NCBI RefSeq assembly: GCF_049243985.1
Contig: NC_135377.1
Span: 60,770,145 to 60,834,144 of the forward strand
Origin: Paroedura picta
Lineage: Eukaryota; Chordata; Lepidosauria; Squamata; Gekkonidae
DNA length: 64,000 bases
Direction of reading: 5' to 3'
Within the stretch, counting starts at the first letter, position 1; each line of letters starts with the position of its first letter. Under the pieces are notes generated by a model. The model was given only the letters and a program-made list of their open reading frames with translations, was not told the DNA's origin and did no database searches. Shown here piece by piece: positions 33,801 to 44,904 of this stretch. A program made the translations under genes and the position numbers.

Positions 33801-36800
33801 GGTCCATTTTGGCCCAACCAGTGCCCTGCACTACGATATTGGGGTGATACTAAAAAGGGTGTTTATGGCTCTTTTAACCTAAAAGAGCCCCTCAGTAGAA
33901 GAAGGTTGGTCTGATTGCCAACAAGAAGAGGAGGACTTGAACAGGGGAATACATGGGGACGGTGGAGAGAAACAGCCAAGTAGTAGTAGGCTGGGAAGAC
34001 ATAGGTACAGAAATTACATTAGTAACTCCAATTTTGTAAAGAAAGAACAGTGCTAGAAAAACACATAAAGCCAAGGGGATCAATGAAGTATGGGGAGATA
34101 GAGAGAACATTAGAATTTGATGTGGACTTGGCAGAAATCCCAATTAAATACGAAGGCCAAGTGGATAGTGGGAGTGCTGAGAGAACTGGAAGTTCCTATA
34201 CTCCTAGGGAATGACATGGCCTCACAATCCTGATTGATTAATGTAGTGAGCAGTACTGGGCCTCAAACTCAGCCTTCAAATTGCCTACTAGACCGGAGTT
34301 AGAGTGGCTGCTACAGAAACGGAATGTAGTAGGATCAGCAGAACAGACTCAGGCAAAGCCAAGGGTGAATGATCCTGCTATACAATTTCTGACTCAGCAA
34401 AGGTGATTGTTTACAGGAATTGTGTAGCAGGTCATAAAACAGAAACTTTCAAGTGTTTACAAGGCAAAATCATACTGCTATATGGAAGAAGTAAAAACGG
34501 CTGGTTATCCCAAGAAAATTGAGATTGCAGCTTTTATGTCTTGGCCAAGAAGTACCCATGTAATAAATAAACAAACAAACAAACATCTGGACACTTAGGA
34601 ATTAAAAAAAACTAGATACAGGTTGCAAACATATTTTATTAGCCCAATTTGGTAAAGAATATCAAAGCTTTTTGAAAGGGTTGCCAAGGATGTCAGCTGG
34701 TGAGCAAAGCTCAGGATAAAACCAAAGGACATTTACAACCGGTTTTACTAGTAACTGAAGAGTTCTCAAAGACAGATGTGGATATTGTAGGATCAGTTGT
34801 TAGAGCAATCCGTCATGGGAATAAATACATTTCAACAATTGCAGATAATTCAACTAAATTCCCCGAAGTCATCCCTTTAAAGGACACTAAGTTAAAACAA
34901 TAGCAGAAGCCTTATTCACTGTGTTCACTAGGCTAGGCTTTCCACAAGAAATAGGCATGGATTTGGGAGCCACGTTCATGCCCCCATTTATCATAGACTC
35001 ATAAAGATGGAAGGGGCCATGCAGGCCATCTAGTCCAACTCCCTGCTCAATGCAGGATCAGCCTAAAGCATCCTATCTGTCCAGCCTCTGCTTGAAGACT
35101 GCCAGGTAGGGGGAGCTCACCACTTCCTCAGGAAGCCCATTCCACTGATGAAGTACTCCATAAAATCCACCCCCCCATATCTAGCTGATACCATTCTATA
35201 GTAGTTTAAAGCCTAATAATGAAAGAGGCAATGAAAGAGTTCATTATAGAGCCTGCTAGAAGGTTGTAATTAAATGGTAATGAAAGAGTGGTAATAATAG
35301 GTAATGAAATAGTTGTAAGCTTGTAGCAACAAACATCTCACCACCATAGTTTATAATCCACAAGCAAATGGATGGAATAAAAGATTCAATGGCACCATGA
35401 ATCACAATCTGAAGACATGCAGAGAAGCATCCCAATGTCTGGGATTAAAGATTTCAACATCTTTTGCTTGGATGTTGAGAAGTGCCACAAGAAAGTTCTG
35501 GATTTAGTCCCTTTGAACTACAGGTGCCATGTAACGGACCTCCTCAATGTAGTATGGGGAGATAGAGAGAACATTGAAAGTGAAGATGCAGTAATCTATG
35601 TACAGAACCACAAGAGAATCTTCAGGCATTGAGAACTTCTGCTTCAGAAAACATGCACCAAGCTCCGCAAAACCAAGCAACTTGGCATGATGTCAAAATC
35701 AGAGAGATAATCTTTAAGCCAGGAGAGACCTTGTTTGGGAACTTTGGAGAAAGCACAAGTTGTAAGTAAAGACCTTCTAAAATTGTAAATCAGGGTTCTA
35801 GTGCAAATTATGTGTGCCATTATAAAACAAGGACAAAAGGGATCGGAGTCTCCCTTCTTGGTTCCATAAGCTGGGTCAGCATTCACTGATATAGATTTGA
35901 ATGACTGGGAGGGACAGCCAGAGAAAAACAAAGCTGAAAAAGGGCTGTTCAGCTAAGAACAATATAAAACAAAATCTTGTAAGAGAGGGCAAAATCATCA
36001 TAGCACCCCAACAGTCAAGTGCTGTTTAGGTGAAAGTAACCTGGGGAAATATCTCATGTCAAATAAGTCATCAAAATGCTCGAAAACTAAGTCCGTTCCT
36101 TGAATTGACAGAGTAAAAGCAACTTTGGAGTCGCCATCCCTTTTGGCAGTTACGTGTCTTGTAGTATGCCATGCCCATGCCATTTACACATATTTCAGCC
36201 AGACTATTAAAGTTTGAACAAGTATTAAATAAGTATAAAAACTATGCTAACACATGGTATTTTAAAAAATGTACTAAAGCATGCATGCTGAAAAGGTCAC
36301 AATTTCTTGCCAATTGGCAAGAGACATTGGGCTCTCGCATGCCTTTACTTTTGCACCCTAGCATCTACTTTTGTTTCCTAGGAAAAAACATTACCATATC
36401 CCAAACAATTGTGCCAAATAATATACCAGTTGCTTATACAGGTCTTGCTCTAGTACAGGGGTAGTCAAACTGCGGCCCTCCAGATGTCCATGGACTACAA
36501 TTCCCAGGAGCCCCTGCCAGCATTCGCTGGCAGGGGCTCCTGGGAATTGTAGTCCATGGACATCTGGAGGGCCGCAGTTTGACTACCCCTGCTCTAGTAG
36601 CTGCATGTCTTCATACAAAATTTTGGTCACTGTTTTTGTTTTGAAAAGGTTACGTACCTTTTACCATGAGGTCAGAAGCTTTGACGGCACCTTTTGTGTT
36701 TTTGTGTTCTGATGATGTTGCGGAACCAGGTTTGGACACGTTTGGGGCAGACTGCTCACTCCAGAGTTTCCCCTTGACTGACAACTGGACCTGCTGTTAA

Positions 36801-39800
36801 GTTTTAATGGGAAAACTCTCAGAAATCGGTACTTCCAATGGAATTTCTCTCCCATACTCTGACCCACTTGATAAAATGTGAAACTTATTTCCTTGGATAG
36901 TATTAACTGTTTATGTGTCATCTGGGGTCTTTGCAAGTTGGCAGCCACCTTCATACCTACTCAAGTCTACAAGCCAGCTTGGTGTAGTGGTTAGGAGCAC
37001 AGACTTCTAATCTGGGGAACCAGGTTTGATTCCCTGCTCCTCCTCCACCTGCAGCCAGATTGGTGCCCTTAGGATTGCCACAGCACTGATAAAGCTGTTC
37101 TGACCGGGCAGTAATTTCAGGGCTCTCTCACCCTCACCTACCTCACAGGGTGTCTGTTGTGGGGAGAGGAAAGAGAAGGCTTTGAGACTCCTTTGGGTAA
37201 AGTGGCATATAAGAACCAATTCTTCTTCAAGCTGCATGTACTAGCAATTCACTTCTATACTCAACACTGAAGGCAAACTGCATTTTATGCAGCAAATCAT
37301 TAGCTTCCAAGCAATGCTTTTCAACGGCAGCATGTACCTTATTTGGCCTACCGACAAGACACCCTGTAATAGATGGCTGTATCATCTTAAGGGTCTGCCT
37401 CTGAATTGTGCCATTTGAATCACCTGTAGAAGCCTGTTTGGAAAAAGAAAATATAATATGCCGAGATTTAGATCATGTTTCTACATAGTCTGAAATACAT
37501 TTCACTCTGAAGCATTAATGCATGAGACAGAATGTTTCAACCCACTGTAGCACATGGATTTTGTGAAAAGATTCTAGATTAAAGGGAAGGGTATTCATCA
37601 GATTAATGTACTCAGTCAAGCCAAGAATAACGATTAGGTGGTCAAAAAGGCAACTCATGCCCTGTTGCAACTCCCTCCTCATATTGTCCATTCAAAGAGC
37701 ATTCCTACATCCTATGTCAGCATCAGTGCTTCCTTGAAAACGTCTCCCACAGTGGTCATTATATGTATCAGCCAATCATGTCTTCTGTACGGCAACTGTA
37801 AATAGATTAGAATTTAGCTGAAATGGCAATGCTCAAAATTTTCTAGTAGATCTGGAATTCATTAGGGATATGAATCCTTGTAAATTGTATGATAGGCATT
37901 TGAATGGTGTACTGTGTAGTTAAATATTTCTGAATACAGGATATTTTAATCACCCACTAGAAAAGTACACCATAATAATTTTTGTTTTATCAGAGAGAAT
38001 ACTCTTTAATGCAAACCACCATGCAAGTAGGACCAACAGCCAGCCCAGGGTTTGAGAGGTTAGCCAGAATTAGACACCACTATAAAGCTATAGACATACT
38101 TTCTATTTCATCTCTCTTACTGTCCCAGCAAACTGAAATATGCATCTTTGCATTGTAACTGGATGCCCAGAAGATTTAGTTGTTTAAACATCTCCTGTAT
38201 CACCAACATGGGGGTATTTGCATTGTGCCAAAAGTAGAGACTGAACTTCAATGGTTTTGATTCATGCTGTTAAAAGATGGGCTGAGGCACCCAAGGCAGC
38301 AAGGTAATTCTATAAGGTACCAGTTTCCTTTTATTTGTGGCAGATGTCTAATTGCCCTGTTTAGGAAATAACATACTGATCCAGTAAGAGTGTTGTTTTT
38401 GGAAGAACAGTACATCTATTGCCTTCCTTGTCATATGTAAACACTTAATTCCTGCCTCAAGCCTTTTTTTGGCGGGAGGGAATCATACTGCACCATGAGA
38501 TAGCAAACAATGGTAGATAATCAAATAGGAATAACAGGAACATAATGTCATACTACCGTGAGAAAGTTAGCGATTCACATGACAAGAGCTCACCTTTCCC
38601 ACGGTAAAGTTACGGCTGCCAATTTGCTTAGTGTTGAACTACAGAACAATTGCCAGCTACTGTGGGAACCAACACTGTGCTATAATTCAGGTTACACTTA
38701 CTGCTGCTGAATTAGGCTACAATTGCTGGAGGTATTCACTGGCCTCCACTTACTTGAGTTAATCTATTACTCTTAATATTTTATGTTCCACCAGGTAGCA
38801 CCCACTGAAGACAAACCAGGCAGCAAGTATAAATTTGGTGATATAGAAGTCTAGACTAGAGATCTAGCAAACACCAGTAAGTCTGAAATTTAACAGAGAG
38901 TAGAGCTGTTTCACAGCCTCTTATTTCAACATTAATGGGAGTCTCTTCAACTTCTATTGCACTTCTAAAAGAGGTACTCCCCCCCTGACAGATCTACAAA
39001 CTTAGAAAACACAGTGAATGTCATCTCTTCACTTATCACTTATACTAGACAATAAAACAGCCTTTCTCAAACTTTTTTACCACTGAGAAACCCCTGAAAC
39101 ATTCTTCAGGTTGAGAAACCCCAGAAGTGGTACTATCATGCAGAATATACGTGGGAAGCATAGCTGTGTACATACCCACCCAGGGCCCCTCCCACTTTCT
39201 CCACTGGCCATTTTGGGAGGGGGTGAGTCAATATGGCCATATGTTGTCACATCATCTGATAAATGTTTAATCAAAACACACACACACACAAATAATTCAA
39301 TCCATTTGTGAACTCTTTCCAGGGTCATAAAAAAAAACATGGTTGAGAAATCTGCAATAAAGACTAGCATGACTAGCTATGCTAAGCCTTGCATTCTAGC
39401 CTGTGGAGAGAGCAAAGAAAATCGCTAGTGCAGAAGAGCAAAGTACTCCAATTTAGTCATAACAAGACTTGAGAGCTATATTAAGCATAATGCCACAGCA
39501 AAATAAATATTTTTAGCTCTTTTAATTATAAGCATAATTCTTTTGGGCAAAACGGGAAAGATAATAGGAAGAACAGAACAGCATGTCAATTTCACCCTTT
39601 ATATTCTTTTCAATTTGCCATGAAAAGCACTGAGGTCAAAGTGACAAACGTTGTAGTTATAAATGTTGAAAATTTTCAGAAAATTGTTAAGTGGAGAAGT
39701 GTAAGTAGCTTCAGGACAACTGTCCTCAACATCAATTTAAAATGTTGTAGAAAAATATTAACAATCCCGCCTATGTCTTGGGGTCATTTTGACCCCATTA

Positions 39801-40149
39801 AGGTGAGGAAGTTCAGTTAGCCATTTGGTACTAGTCATTACTACCTCACAAATAAGAACCGAACTCTCATGGCTGACTTTTTCAGCACTTATATCCAAGG
39901 ATTAATGCTGCAAGAAATCCAAATTGCAGTTAACTCCATGTAAAAGTTCTATAAGCAGCAAATAATGAAAGAATGCTAATGTAGTATGTCTGAGTACAAT
40001 CCATATGAAAATTATCTGATTTACTTGCCAAGCTTTAACAGACAACTACTGACACAGAGAAAGAGAAGGTAAGTTACAAAGTTAAAGTGTGTTACCTTTG
40101 CAGCCAAAGATTTGTCTGCTTCAGCCTTCTGCCTTATCCTGGAATTCAT
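30804..40149 (-). CDS. GMNN: Geminin, DNA replication licensing inhibitor
   Basis: Geminin binds CDT1 and blocks MCM loading in S/G2, then is destroyed by APC/C (family knowledge). Coding exons in transcription order: 40149-40096, 37433-37338, 36793-36658, 31905-31823, 31737-31627, 30986-30804; phases agree and give 220 residues (human 209). The start is ATG at 40149, with an untranslated leader back to an acceptor at 40185. The destruction box is RQTL (residues 30-33) within [11 protein letters not shown]. The CDT1-binding segment [19 protein letters not shown] (97-115) leads into the coiled coil (about 116-160; [19 protein letters not shown]). The acidic tail (161-220) has diverged strongly. 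The basic KRKHR motif of the human protein, as I remember it, is not visible at the equivalent place (VKGKLW). Introns hold a Gypsy-like fossil, a hairpin MITE, SINEs and a CR1 piece. Confidence 0.95.
32259..36010 (+). mobile_element. Ty3/Gypsy-like LTR element, fossil
   Basis: An old, decayed copy in a GMNN intron, antisense to the gene. Similar terminal segments at about 32259-32330 and 35936-36010 (both with GCTAAGAACAATATAAA) look like LTR remnants. Parts in order: gag-like (about 32.4-33.1 kb), protease-side region (about 34.1-34.3 kb), integrase-like (about 34.7-35.0 kb). A CR1 piece is inserted at 34990. It is broken throughout, with many breaks, and shorter than a complete element, so old. 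The family call rests on integrase-like wording and gag style; an endogenous retrovirus is the alternative. Confidence 0.7.
34990..35165 (-). mobile_element. CR1 LINE 3' end nested in the Gypsy-like fossil
   Basis: TCATAGACTCATAAAGATGG then CATCTAGTCCAACTCCCTG and CACTTCCTCAGGAAGCCCAT are the standard reverse view of a CR1 3' end. Confidence 0.8.
36456..36591. mobile_element. Hairpin MITE (hAT-like), near-perfect, with exact target duplication
   Basis: CAGGGGTAGTCAAACTGCGG to its near-exact reverse complement. Target duplications CTCTAGTA at 36448-36455 and 36592-36599 are identical, and the arms show almost no mismatch, so it is young. It starts 66 bases past the donor of the GMNN exon 36658-36793. 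Confidence 0.95.
36965..37232 (+). repeat. tRNA-derived SINE, family B, near full length
   Basis: Head GCCAGCTTGGTGTAGTGGTT, box B-like GGTTTGATTCCC, body and tail to AAGAACCAATTCTTCTTC. In a GMNN intron, between exons 36658-36793 and 37338-37433. Confidence 0.88.
37440..39057 (-). other. GMNN intron, nothing recognised
   Basis: 1.6 kb of AT-rich intron. I see no repeat family or conserved ORF. Confidence 0.45.
39058..39354. mobile_element. hAT-like element, family 4, whole
   Basis: Ends CAGCCTTTCTCAAAC and GGTTGAGAAATCTG. Flanks CAATAAAA (39050-39057) and CAATAAAG (39355-39362) match 7 of 8. About 297 bp, noncoding, with a short (CA)n run inside. Confidence 0.8.
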
Positions 40150-40185
40150 TTGTCCACTTTAAGCAGCCTTATTTACACAAGTATG
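40150..40185 (-). other. GMNN: GMNN 5' UTR part of the first coding exon
   Basis: On the gene strand a T-rich tract and AG end at 40186, followed by 36 untranslated bases before the ATG at 40149. This makes the ATG exon an internal exon that needs an upstream noncoding exon, which fits the CpG island at 42.1-42.9 kb. Confidence 0.6.
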
Positions 40186-40924
40186 CTAAAAAAAACAAGT
40201 TATTCTGTTTAACTACAATCACAACAGTGCAATAAGGTTCACATACTAGAACTTCATTTCTCTCCTCAAGACATTAGTTTCTCACCCTGAGTGGGAAGCC
40301 CCTGCAGAAGCTTTGAAAGCCATATATGCTTTTGAAGGCCCTCCAGAATTCTCTTCAACAATTCTGATGCTAAACAGCAAGACCTTTCCCTTTGTAGTTA
40401 CCTATATCTGATAAAGAAGTTACTCAGGATTTGGAAATACATTGTGTCGGTTTAGCCAGGATATTTTTGTGTTTAAACTTTGTTTCATCTGCTTTTACTT
40501 TTACTATTTTTTCTTAAAGTAAATTGACTAATGATCTTGTAGCCCTTTACTTGATGGGAAAATTCACACTGCCTCACACTTCTGTTCCTAGCTAGTGAGA
40601 CTGTGACATAAACCACATAATTTAGACTACTTTCGACATTACGGCAGAGACCACCATTTCTATCCCAAATGGGCCAATTGTTTTCAGAAGATATGACATT
40701 CACAGATCTGAAAACACACAAAGAAAAAATATGTTCACAGAACCATGATTTACTAATGCAAACATTCCCCACACATCTGAGAAGAGGCAAAGGGAGCCTA
40801 TCATGGAAACACAGGGAACAATAATTGCTGTGTGAAGCCAAATAGTCCTTGAATTGTAATCTATTCCAAATGACTGGGTCTGTTTTTAGAACCTCTATCA
40901 CTATAATTTGACTCAATTTCCAAA

Positions 40925-41460
40925 GACTGGAAGGTAGCAAATGTAACCCCCAGCTTTAAAAAAGTTCCAGAGATCCAAGAAATAACAGGTCAGTCTAATG
41001 TTGATACTGGACAAGTTGGAGGAATCCAGTATTAGTATTATTATTAAAGATAAATTTAGTAAGCACTTGGATAAACAAAAGCTATTGAGGAAAAATCAGC
41101 ATGGACTCTGTTAGGGAAGATCTTGTTTAACTAACCTTTTAGAGTTCTTTGAGAGAATAAACAAACATGCAGACAAGAGTGACCCAACAGATGTTTACCT
41201 AGACTTATAGAAAGCTTTGATAGTTCCTCATCAAAGATTCCTAAGAAGACTCCGCAATCACAGAATGACAACCCCTCTTGTGGATTAAAAATTGGTTAAT
41301 TAGCAGGAAACAGAGTGAGTATAAATGGTCAGTTTTCACAGCAGAAGGTAGTAAGCAGTGGGTACCACAGGGTTCAATTCTAGGTCCAGTGCTTTTTAGC
41401 TTATTAATGATTATAAGTTGGGAGTAAGCAGTGAAGGGGCCAAGTGTGTAGAAGATGGTA
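40925..41460 (+). mobile_element. CR1/L3-type LINE, reverse transcriptase fragment
   Basis: Conceptual pieces DWKVANVTPSFKK, RKNQHG, LLEFFERINKHADKSDPTD, VYLDL..KAFD and WVPQGSILGPVLFS are the conserved RT blocks of CR1-clade LINEs. Frame interruptions and missing segments show it is inactive. Antisense in GMNN intron 1. Confidence 0.82.
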
Positions 41461-41681
41461 AGTTGTAGTAGTGGCAAAACCGTATCCCTGTATCCATATG
41501 GGGTACTCAGTAAAAAAAAAAAAATCCCTGCTGAAGCCCCAAAATACATCTATAAGGCCAGAAATCAAGGAAGCAATAAGACATGCCCAAACCTTCAACA
41601 GGGTTTTTTTTTTTTTTACTGAATACCCTATATGGACACAGGGATATGGTTTTTCCCACTACAACAGCAACACCCTCAAAC

Positions 41682-42083
41682 AGCTTGGTGTAGCGGTTAA
41701 GAGTAGCAGCCTCTAATTTGGAGAACTAGTTTTGATTCCCTGCTCTTCCACATGAAGCATGCTGGGGGACCTTGGACCACTCAGTTCTTAAGGCTGTTCA
41801 TAGAATCATAGAGTTGGAAGGGGCCATACAAGCCATCTAGTCCAACCCCCTGCTCAACGCAGGATTAGCCCTAAGCATCCTAAAGCATCCAAGAACTGCT
41901 CTGTTCTCACAGAGCAGTTCTGTCAGAGCTCTCAACCTCACCTACCTTCACACAATCTGTTCCAAGAAGAGGAACGGGAAGTAATTGCAAACCACTTTGA
42001 GTGAGGAGGGGAATGGAAAGCGCTTGTAAGCCGCTTCGGGTAGTGAAAAAACAAGGTATATAAACCAACTCTCCTTTTTCTTG
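41682..42083 (+). repeat. tRNA-derived SINE, family B, split by a CR1 piece
   Basis: Head CAGCTTGGTGTAGCGGTTAA and 3' part GCTTGTAAGCCGCTTCGGGT to ATAAACCAACTCTCC are separated by a CR1 end at 41800-41900. Confidence 0.8.
41800..41900 (-). mobile_element. CR1 LINE 3' end inserted in a SINE
   Basis: ATAGAATCATAGAGTTGGAA then CCATCTAGTCCAACCCCCTG. The 6-bp direct repeat CTGTTC flanks it (41794-41799 and 41901-41906). Confidence 0.82.
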
Positions 42084-42149
42084 CAGAACTTACAGCCCTA
42101 CCCTGCAACCCTCTGCAGAGTAATTCCAGTCCAAACCTACGGAGGACGG

Positions 42150-42900
42150 CTGTTTCCGCCCACGATGGATAACGCACTTTCAACACGCTTCAGAAGCAGC
42201 TTTTCCAGTTTTGCACGGAGAACTTCTGCTGCAAGAGCACACTGGAAGTGTATTATCCGCGCTGTGCGGAACGACGAAGGGACACGCCACCAAGAGCGGA
42301 CACGTCGCTCGCAGGACCGGGCTGTTTCCAAAGGGCCCTCCTCATCTGGAGCCTCAATTCAGGCGCCTAATTATAGAGCCGGGCGGCTCCGCCATAAAAC
42401 CGCGCGAGGGAAACTTTAGGAGGAGTGGGAGAACCGCGAGGGCCAGAAGCCTCCCTTGAAATCGCGTTCAGAGCCCCGCAAGGGGAGAGGCGCGCTCTAA
42501 ACCCCCGCCGACCTGGCCAAACTGACTCACCCGCCGCCCGACTCGCCCCGCGACTCTCTCTCCACGCGCGCCTGCTTGAACTTCGAGGAAGTCTTTCGCG
42601 CGCAGCCCTAAATACCTCGCGCGTCAGTGGGCGGGGCTCGGGCGGAGACGCGCTCTCCGCGACGACCTATTCGCCCGCCGAAGAAACCCTCCAGCCAATC
42701 GCGGGTTGGTGGGTGGGGCCTCCGCGTCGAGCTTTCTCCCGTCTCCTCGCCCCGCCCTTCCGTGTTGAACGGCGATGTCTTCCCGCCAGAGAACTCTTGA
42801 TAGGCGTGCTGATTGGTTGCTGGTGGGAAGGCGGGGCGAGGGACTAGGATCTGGGGAACTCCGGCGAGAGTTCGCGCTCTGCTCTCGTAAGTTACCGTGG
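42150..42900 (-). promoter_or_regulatory. GMNN: GMNN CpG-island promoter with E2F-like, CCAAT and GC-box motifs
   Basis: A GC- and CpG-rich stretch upstream of GMNN. On the gene strand a good donor (GTGAGT) follows position 42531, so noncoding exon 1 probably runs from about 42600 to 42531. E2F-like motifs TTTCGCGC (42594-42601) and TTCCCGCC (42780-42787), CCAAT boxes at 42695-42699 and 42812-42816 (inverted), and GC boxes near 42627 and 42833 are visible. E2F control of geminin is established; use of these particular sites is inferred. A MITE (42167-42258) sits at the downstream edge. Confidence 0.7.
42167..42258. mobile_element. Small inverted-repeat MITE, family F, in the GMNN island
   Basis: GGATAACGCACTTTCAA at left and AAGTGTATTATCC at right, around TTCCAGTTTTGCACGGAGAA. 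Same family as 50790 and 60252. Confidence 0.6.
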
Positions 42901-43180
42901 TGGCCAAAGTGTGGCTGTCCAGATGGCCATGAACTACAATTCCCATGAGCCCCTGTAATCGGCGCCCTAGTCCTCTCTCTCCAAGGGATGCCAGTCTCCT
43001 GGGGATCTCCGCGGGATTGCAGGTCAGCTCCCGACTGAAGAGATCAGTTCTCCTGGAGAAAATGGATGCTTTAGAGGGTGGACTCTGTTGTATTTTACAC
43101 TAAGGTCCCTTCCTGCCCACTTGCGGCTCCACCCCCGAAGTCTCCAGGTATTTCTCAATGCAGAGTTGGCAACCCGACTC
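42896..43180. repeat. Half of a hairpin MITE, then repeat family D
   Basis: GTGGCTGTCCAGATGGCCAT then CTACAATTCCCATGAGCCCC is one MITE arm (42896-42957). From 42980 GATGCCAGTCTCCTGGGGAT and AAATGGATGCTTTAGAGGG belong to family D. Confidence 0.6.
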
Positions 43181-43199
43181 TCAACCTCAGTGACCTTGC

Positions 43200-44640
43200 T
43201 TAAAGAGATGTTATGATTAAATAAACAGTTAAATCCTAACCCCAGCTGTCTAACATTCAAAGCATTGGGCATTTGGGTTAACAAAAGTTAGGTTTCTAAA
43301 CCTGCAGTTAGTTAATTATGGTTTTTTTTGGGGGGAGGGCAGTGAGGAGGAGAGGGAATAACCAATGTTAGTTTTCATTTGTACATCAGAACTACTAACT
43401 AACTTTAGTTTCTAAAGATCCTTTAAACATCTGTAGCATGAAAAGGAGGGCAGGCATAAGACTCTGACAGCAAGCTGTATTCCTGTACAATTTAACAGTT
43501 ATCTTTCCCTAAAGACCCATGCATGGGCAAGTTTCCATAGCAGTGGGAAGCCTGAACAAGATACACAGTGGCTGCTCCCACACATCTGTCATGCTTTACT
43601 GTGGCTTCTTAACAGTAATGATCTTTTTGACTGCAGTTAACACAGCATCATGATTCCTTCTGGCTTCCCCCCCCCCCCCCCCATTTCTGGGATCTTTCAG
43701 AAACTTGTTTGGGGATGAATTTCCTCCTCTATTACACAGGGAACAATAATTGGGTAGAGGGTGGGCAGTAAATTAATGTACAGCATAATGAAGATGCCCA
43801 ACTGATTCTAGAACCAGACCACCCCCCAAAAAATCAGTTGAATGTATAAGGTTGTCACATTTGTTTGCATGACTTTTCGGGGGGCAAAGGAAATAAATAG
43901 GTCAAGATGAAAATTAACTGGCAGATGTATTCTTAACTGTGGAAGGATATATCTTCCTGTTGATCTCCATGCTTGGCATATTTATTGCCTTCACTATATG
44001 CTGTTCAGTTATGCACACTGAAGATTTTGCATATTCTAATGAGTCTTTATGGTGCTACTAGCCTCTTGCACTGTTCTGCAACTGAAGTAATAAGATAACT
44101 TTAATGTAATACCCTGAGTTTCTGTTTGTTTTTTTTTCTTTTAAACTGGCCAGGTGTGCAATAATAATGGAGCCGCTCCTTAACTTAATGGACAGGTTTT
44201 ACTATTAGGCACTATTATACTTCAGATGTTAATTTCTTCCAGTTGGGAGGAACTGTAAAGAATCCTTTACATTTGTCCAAAATAACTTCCCTTATGCCAT
44301 TTAGAAACTCATTTATGAAAAAAACCTTAGGTATCGTTAATACCAGGAATCCAACGGAAAAGCTTCAAGTTACACTATGCTGAACACAAAAGGCTTTGAT
44401 GTGTATAAAAACATGTTGCGACATTGGGCTTCATTGAAACATTTTGCCAATCTCAATATTGCTTTTTCTCCCATTCTGTATTATCAGAAAGGGCTTCAGA
44501 TTCTTGATTTGTTTCCAAACAAATCAGTACATGTAGCGGTCTGGCTGTTTACACTTCAACATAGGCCTAGACAAAAAAGTTAGGTTTCTCACTGAGTTCA
44601 ACAAGGGTTACCAGAAGTCCTTTTGTGGGGGGAGTCTGTC
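43200..44640. other. Intergenic upstream of GMNN, nothing recognised
   Basis: Low-complexity C and T runs near 43670 and 44125. No ORF or repeat family I can name. Confidence 0.4.
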
Positions 44641-44644
44641 CTCT

Positions 44645-44855
44645 TTTGTTGTGGTTAAGAGTGGTGGCCTCTAATATGGAGAACTGGGCTTGATTCTCAC
44701 TCTTCCACATGCAGCCAGCTGGGTGACCTTAGGCCAATCCCAGTTCTCGTAGAGCTTTCTTAGCCTCACCTATCTCACAGGGTGTCTGTGGTTGGGAGAG
44801 CAAGGGGAGGTGCTTTGAGTCTCCTTCGGGTAGTAAAAAGCGGGGTACTAAAGTA
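44645..44855 (+). repeat. tRNA-derived SINE, family B
   Basis: TTGTGGTTAAGAGTGGTGGC, GGGCTTGATTCTCACTCTTC and TCCTTCGGGTAGTAAAAAGC. Lacks the first bases of the head. Confidence 0.78.
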
Positions 44856-44904
44856 GTTAGGCCAGATGTCCTCTTTTTTGCTTTTCAAAATATGGTAACC
44901 CTGG

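Noticed and set aside
40485-40940. 151-codon ORF on the minus strand in GMNN intron 1
   Set aside because: Same strand as GMNN but no splice context, no known family, and a Ser/Leu/Cys-rich chance composition. Kept only as a curiosity.
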